Shown: positions 60,428-64,000 of the stretch, in pieces | Numbering within the stretch: the first letter of the stretch is position 1 | Layout: each line of letters opens with the position of its first letter | Assembly (NCBI RefSeq): GCF_017853185.1 | Contig: NZ_JAFMJZ010000002.1 | Location: forward strand, 1 to 64,000 | Direction of reading: 5' to 3' | Origin: Mycolicibacterium sp. | Lineage (GTDB): Bacteria > Actinomycetota > Actinomycetes > Mycobacteriales > Mycobacteriaceae | Length of the DNA stretch: 64,000 nt | Notes under the pieces: model-generated | Databases searched by the model: none | What the model was told of the DNA's origin: nothing | The model's input: the letters and a program-made list of their open reading frames with translations, nothing else | Program-made: the position numbers and the translations under genes

Positions 60428-61551
60428 TGCGGATCGGCATGGTGTGCCCGTACTCGTTCGACGTCCACGGCGGAGTTCAGGCGCACGTTCTCCAACTCGC
60501 CGAGGTGATGCGCGAACGCGGTCACTACGTCAGCGTGCTGGCACCGTCCTCCCCGCATGTCGAACTGCCCGACTATGTGGTCTCCGGCGGCAAGGCGGTG
60601 CCGATTCCCTACAACGGCTCGGTGGCGCGGCTGCGGTTCGGGCCAGCCACCCACCGGCTGGTGAAGAAGTGGATCGCCGCCGGCGAGTTCGACGTCCTGC
60701 ATCTGCATGAGCCCAATGCCCCGAGTTTGTCCCTGCTGGCGCTGATGATCGCCGAGGGGCCCATCGTCGCGACCTTCCATACCTCCACCACGAAGTCGTT
60801 GGCGCTGGGCGTCTTTCAGAGTCTGCTGCGGCCGTACAACGAGAAGATCGTCGGTCGGATCGCGGTCTCCGACCTCGCCCGGCGCTGGCAGATGGAGGCG
60901 CTGGGATCCGACGCCGTCCAGATCCCCAACGGAGTCGACGTCGACTCGTTCGCCTCGGCGACCCCGCTGCCCGGCTATCCGCGCTCCGGCCGCACCGTGC
61001 TGTTCCTCGGCCGCTTCGATGAGCCACGCAAGGGGATGGATGTCCTGATGGGGGCGCTGCCGGCGTTGGTGGCGCACCATCCCGACATCGAGATCCTCAT
61101 CGTCGGCCGGGGCGACGAGGACGAACTGCGCGAGGCCGCGGGGGAGCACGCGGGGAATCTGCGTTTCCTCGGCCAGGTCTCCGATGCCGAGAAGGCCTCC
61201 GCGCTGCGCAGCGCCGACGTCTACTGCGCACCCAACACCGGCGGCGAGAGCTTCGGCATCGTGCTGGTCGAGGCGATGGCCGCCGGCACCGCGGTGGTGG
61301 CCAGTGACCTCGACGCCTTCCGGCGGGTGCTCGAGGACGGTGAGGCCGGCCGACTGGTGCCGGTGGAGGATCCGGCCGCACTGGCCGAGGCGCTGATCGC
61401 GGTGCTGGGGGACGCGACCCTGCGGGCGGACTATGTGCGGGCCGGCACCGAGGCGGTCCAGCGCTACGACTGGTCGGTGGTGGCCGACGACATCCTGCGG
61501 GTCTACGAGACCGTCGCCGGTGCCGGAGTGAAGGTGGCGGTGGCGGGATGA
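60427..61551 (+). CDS. pimA: phosphatidyl-myo-inositol mannosyltransferase PimA
   Basis: GT4 enzyme moving mannose from GDP-mannose to phosphatidylinositol, the first PIM step on the inner membrane face. 374 residues from ATG 60427 (TGATG overlap). MRIGMVCPYSFDVHGGVQAHVLQL, TFHTSTTKS, VLFLGRFDEPRKGMDVLM, and the GDP-mannose site (PNTGGESFGIVLVEAMAAGTAVVASD) are all present. Confidence 0.97.
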   Translation: MRIGMVCPYSFDVHGGVQAHVLQLAEVMRERGHYVSVLAPSSPHVELPDYVVSGGKAVPIPYNGSVARLRFGPATHRLVKKWIAAGEFDVLHLHEPNAPSLSLLALMIAEGPIVATFHTSTTKSLALGVFQSLLRPYNEKIVGRIAVSDLARRWQMEALGSDAVQIPNGVDVDSFASATPLPGYPRSGRTVLFLGRFDEPRKGMDVLMGALPALVAHHPDIEILIVGRGDEDELREAAGEHAGNLRFLGQVSDAEKASALRSADVYCAPNTGGESFGIVLVEAMAAGTAVVASDLDAFRRVLEDGEAGRLVPVEDPAALAEALIAVLGDATLRADYVRAGTEAVQRYDWSVVADDILRVYETVAGAGVKVAVAG

Positions 61552-61567
61552 GGGCGGGCTGGGGGCA

Positions 61568-61586
61568 CCTCCCGCTTGCGGGGGAG
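61568..61586. repeat. GC hairpin after pimA
   Basis: CTCCCGC (61569-61575) and GCGGGGGAG (61578-61586) pair across a two-base loop with one extra G. It lies between pimA and the next gene and may be a terminator or an element of a common mycobacterial extragenic palindrome. Confidence 0.5.
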
Positions 61587-61612
61587 AGCGCAGCGACTCG
61601 GGGATCTGTCTA

Positions 61613-62119
61613 GTGGCTCCCGGCTTGTACTGGTCGCTGACCGCACTGCTGGTCGTGATGCTGCTTGCGACCGCGGTCTGGGCACTGCAGACCGCCAATC
61701 GGCTCAACCGGCTGCACATCCGCTATGACCTGTCCTGGCAGGCGCTGGACGCCGCGCTGGGCCGCCGCGCCGTGGTGGCGCGGGCCGTGGCCGTTGACGC
61801 CTACGGCGAACGCCCCGAGGGCAGGCGGCTGGTGGGGCTGGCCGACGCGGCCGAACATTCGCCGCGTTCCACCCGGGAAGCCTGCGAGAACGAACTGTCC
61901 ACGGCGCTGGCGACCGTCGACCCCGCCCGGGTGCCACTGGGTCTGGCCGACGAACTCGCCGACGCCGAGGTCCGGGTGCTGCTGGCCCGGCGCTTCCACA
62001 ACGACGCCGTCCGCGACACCCTCGCGCTGCGGGAGCGACGCCCGGTGCGGTGGCTGAAACTCGGCGGAAGAGCCCCGCTGCCAACGTATTTCGAGATCGC
62101 CGAACCCGCGCAGCGATGA
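61613..62119 (+). CDS. membrane protein, like the N-terminal half of Rv2609c
   Basis: A 168-residue protein, GTG start. One N-terminal span (GLYWSLTALLVVMLLATAVWALQ, about residues 4-26) leads to a helical cytoplasmic region (HIRYDLSWQALDAALGRRAVVARAVAVDAYG, EVRVLLARRFHNDAVRDTLALRERRPVRWLKLGGRAPLPTYFEI). In M. tuberculosis, as I recall, Rv2609c is ~350 residues with a NUDIX domain; here the NUDIX part is a separate downstream gene. Role unknown; it follows the PIM operon. Confidence 0.75.
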   Translation: MAPGLYWSLTALLVVMLLATAVWALQTANRLNRLHIRYDLSWQALDAALGRRAVVARAVAVDAYGERPEGRRLVGLADAAEHSPRSTREACENELSTALATVDPARVPLGLADELADAEVRVLLARRFHNDAVRDTLALRERRPVRWLKLGGRAPLPTYFEIAEPAQR

Positions 62120-62141
62120 ATAATTGCCTACCGGCTCAGCG

Positions 62142-62678
62142 ATGAATGAACTGCGCACCTCCGCCCGCGTCGTCCTCCTCGACGACGACGGCGCGGTGTT
62201 GCTGTTCTGCGGGTCCGACCCGGCGAAGACCGACGGCGAGGCGCCCCGCTGGTGGTTCACCGTCGGCGGGCGGATCCTCACGGGCGAACCGTTGGCCGAA
62301 GCGGCCGCCCGGGAACTCGCCGAGGAGACCGGACTGCGGGTCGGCGCCGATGAATTGGTGGGCCCGGTGTGGCGACGGGAGTCGCTGATCGACTTCAACG
62401 GCGCGGTGATGACCAGCGAGGAGTTCTACTTCGTCCACCGCACCCGGCGCTTCGATCCGTCGCCGGCCGGGCGCACCGAACTCGAACTTCGCTACATCCA
62501 CGACCACCGCTGGTGCGACGCCGAGACGATCGGCGGGTTCGAGGCCGCCGGCCAGCGGGTGTACCCGCGCGAACTCCGGCAGCTGCTCGCCGAGGCCAAC
62601 AGGCTGGCGGACCGGCCGGCTGATTTGCCGGGGCCGGCCCCCGGTGAGCCCCCGGCAGGTCCGCGCGCCATCCGCTGA
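62142..62678 (+). CDS. NUDIX hydrolase
   Basis: A 178-residue NUDIX protein from ATG 62142 (MNELRTSARVVLLDDDG). The Nudix box is GGRILTGEPLAEAAARELAEETGLRVG (GX5EX7REX2EEXGX, intact). Substrate unknown, some nucleoside diphosphate linked compound. It starts 22 bp after the preceding membrane gene stops; an 11-bp CAGCGATGAAT is repeated at both ends of this junction (62111, 62137). Confidence 0.88.
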   Translation: MNELRTSARVVLLDDDGAVLLFCGSDPAKTDGEAPRWWFTVGGRILTGEPLAEAAARELAEETGLRVGADELVGPVWRRESLIDFNGAVMTSEEFYFVHRTRRFDPSPAGRTELELRYIHDHRWCDAETIGGFEAAGQRVYPRELRQLLAEANRLADRPADLPGPAPGEPPAGPRAIR

Positions 62679-62746
62679 CCAGGCGGAATCCGCGGGTCCG
62701 AAGACCCCTTAGACTGGTGCCGCAGAAAACTTGGAGGAGCACTTAA

Positions 62747-63667
62747 GTGGACAACGCAGCTGGAGCCAACGGCTCCGCCAACCACGCACAGACCGGGACC
62801 GCGCGGGTCAAGCGCGGCATGGCCGAGATGCTCAAGGGCGGCGTCATCATGGACGTCGTCACCCCCGAACAGGCGCGCATCGCCGAGGCGGCCGGCGCGG
62901 TCGCAGTGATGGCACTGGAGCGGGTGCCCGCCGACATTCGCGCCCAGGGCGGCGTCGCCCGGATGAGTGACCCCGACCTGATCGAGGGCATCATCGAGGC
63001 GGTGTCCATCCCGGTGATGGCCAAGGCCCGCATCGGTCACTTCGTCGAGGCGCAGATCCTGCAGAGCCTCGGAGTGGACTACGTCGACGAGTCCGAGGTG
63101 CTCACCCCGGCCGACTACACCAACCACATCGACAAGTGGCGCTTCACCGTGCCGTTCGTCTGCGGCGCCACCAACCTCGGCGAGGCGCTGCGCCGCATCA
63201 CCGAGGGCGCGGCGATGATCCGGTCCAAGGGCGAGGCCGGCACCGGCGACGTCTCCAACGCCACCCACCACATGCGCACCATCGGTGGGGAGATCCGTCG
63301 GCTGACGTCGCTGACGGAGGACGAACTGTTCGTCGCCGCCAAGGAACTGCAGGCGCCGTATGACCTCGTGGTCGAGGTGGCCAAGGCCGGCAAGCTGCCG
63401 GTCACCATGTTCACCGCCGGTGGCATCGCCACTCCGGCCGACGCGGCGATGATGATGCAACTCGGCGCCGAGGGCGTGTTCGTCGGCTCCGGAATCTTCA
63501 AGTCCGGCAACCCCGCCGAGCGGGCCGCGGCGATCGTCAAGGCCACCACCTTCTACGACGACCCGGATGTGCTGGCGAAGGTGTCGCGCGGGCTCGGGGA
63601 GGCCATGGTGGGCATCAACGTCGACGACATCCCGCAGCCGCACCGGTTGGCCCAGCGCGGCTGGTAG
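62747..63667 (+). CDS. pdxS: pyridoxal 5'-phosphate synthase subunit PdxS
   Basis: Synthase subunit making PLP from ribose 5-phosphate, glyceraldehyde 3-phosphate and ammonia (from PdxT). 306 residues, GTG start with GGAGGAG; a TAGACT -10 lies at 62710. Conserved [53 protein letters not shown], the active Lys in [28 protein letters not shown] and the second Lys region. pdxT is expected nearby, beyond tesB. Confidence 0.97.
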   Translation: MDNAAGANGSANHAQTGTARVKRGMAEMLKGGVIMDVVTPEQARIAEAAGAVAVMALERVPADIRAQGGVARMSDPDLIEGIIEAVSIPVMAKARIGHFVEAQILQSLGVDYVDESEVLTPADYTNHIDKWRFTVPFVCGATNLGEALRRITEGAAMIRSKGEAGTGDVSNATHHMRTIGGEIRRLTSLTEDELFVAAKELQAPYDLVVEVAKAGKLPVTMFTAGGIATPADAAMMMQLGAEGVFVGSGIFKSGNPAERAAAIVKATTFYDDPDVLAKVSRGLGEAMVGINVDDIPQPHRLAQRGW

Positions 63668-63709
63668 ACCGGCGGATGAGCCGGTTGCGCGAAGACCAGA
63701 AGTAGAACC

Positions 63710-64000
63710 ATGGCGATCGAACAGATCCTCGGGCTCGAGCAGCTCGAGGTCAACATCTATCGAGGTGCCGTTTTCAACCCCGAAGAGGGTTACCTGTCAA
63801 GGACTTTCGGCGGACACATCGCCGGGCAGGCCCTGGTGTCGGCGGTCCGGACGGTAGATCCGAAGTACTACGTGCATTCCCTGCACGGCTACTTCCTGCG
63901 GCCCGGTGACGCCACCAAGCCCGCGGTCTATCTGGTGGAGCGACTGCGCGACGGTGGTTCGTTCGCGACGCGACGGGTCAACGCCGTCCAGAACGGCGAG
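63710..64000 (+). CDS. tesB2: acyl-CoA thioesterase II TesB, N-terminal part
   Basis: Cut by the right edge; 97 residues visible from ATG 63710. MAIEQILGLEQLEVNIYRGAVF, FGGHIAGQALVSAVRTVDP, HSLHGYFLRPGD and RDGGSFATRRVNAVQNGE are the first hotdog domain of TesB thioesterases, which hydrolyse medium- and long-chain acyl-CoA. The order pdxS-tesB matches Rv2606c-Rv2605c. It is 42 bp after pdxS, probably co-transcribed. Confidence 0.93.
   Translation, partial: MAIEQILGLEQLEVNIYRGAVFNPEEGYLSRTFGGHIAGQALVSAVRTVDPKYYVHSLHGYFLRPGDATKPAVYLVERLRDGGSFATRRVNAVQNGE

Noticed and set aside
1-64000. search for insertion sequences, prophage or CRISPR arrays
   Set aside because: No transposase, integrase, phage structural gene or direct repeat-spacer pattern was recognised by eye.

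Overview
The window is high-GC actinobacterial DNA from a Mycobacteriaceae genome, most likely an environmental fast grower (Mycolicibacterium-like). The evidence is a run of genes in mycobacterial order (fadE20, an LGFP-repeat protein, lexA/chiZ, nrdR, ideR/sigB, sigA, ppgK/suhB, cei, dut, ceoBC, dxs1, hemE-hemY-hemQ, aftC, thrS-pgsA1-patA-pimA, pdxS), a LexA-type SOS box of the mycobacterial kind, SigE/SigH-type and leaderless promoters, and envelope genes for PIM/arabinan synthesis. nhaA and a membrane GGDEF-EAL protein, not expected at this place in M. tuberculosis, point to an environmental species. Rv numbers below are from memory and serve only as family labels.

Layout. 1-5.5 kb: envelope and lipid genes (lipoprotein end, small secreted protein, PE-PPE hydrolase, FadE20, LGFP protein). 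5.5-21 kb: regulatory core: LexA with divergent ChiZ, NrdR, IdeR, SigB, SigA, with small DUF proteins, PpgK, SuhB and Cei between. 21-32.5 kb: dUTPase, an OB-fold/membrane pair, the CeoB/CeoC potassium-uptake subunits, an APC permease, a TrmA-like RNA methyltransferase, NhaA and Dxs1. 32.5-40 kb: RNase D-like nuclease, DUF3000, the coproporphyrin-dependent heme genes, then a c-di-GMP enzyme whose start overlaps the hemQ stop. 40-45.6 kb: MsrB, AftC, a hydrolase-fold lipoprotein, a RibD-like reductase, ZapE, GNAT. 45.7-55 kb: FadD15, an acyltransferase, secreted proteins, a zinc-ribbon thioredoxin, a collagen-like protein, four tRNAs, a STAS/HATPase partner-switching pair and a thiolase-like/DUF35 pair. 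55-64 kb: thrS, then the phosphatidylinositol/PIM operon, NUDIX, PdxS and the start of TesB.

Linked functions: the DNA-damage response (LexA repressing itself and ChiZ), iron and stress control (IdeR, SigB, an iron-box candidate at 52.2 kb), heme synthesis (HemE, HemY, HemQ), and the first steps of phosphatidylinositol mannoside synthesis (PgsA1, PatA, PimA).

I found no insertion sequence, prophage or CRISPR array, and no clearly new multi-gene system. The most unusual signals are small: 15-18 bp tandem duplications at gene junctions, a long Lys-Ala-Pro tract in SigA, a nested palindrome holding a perfect CRP-type site, a small membrane-protein frame broken by an in-frame TAG, an iron-box candidate before a STAS gene, and several enzyme-fold proteins lacking their family's catalytic or metal-binding residues.
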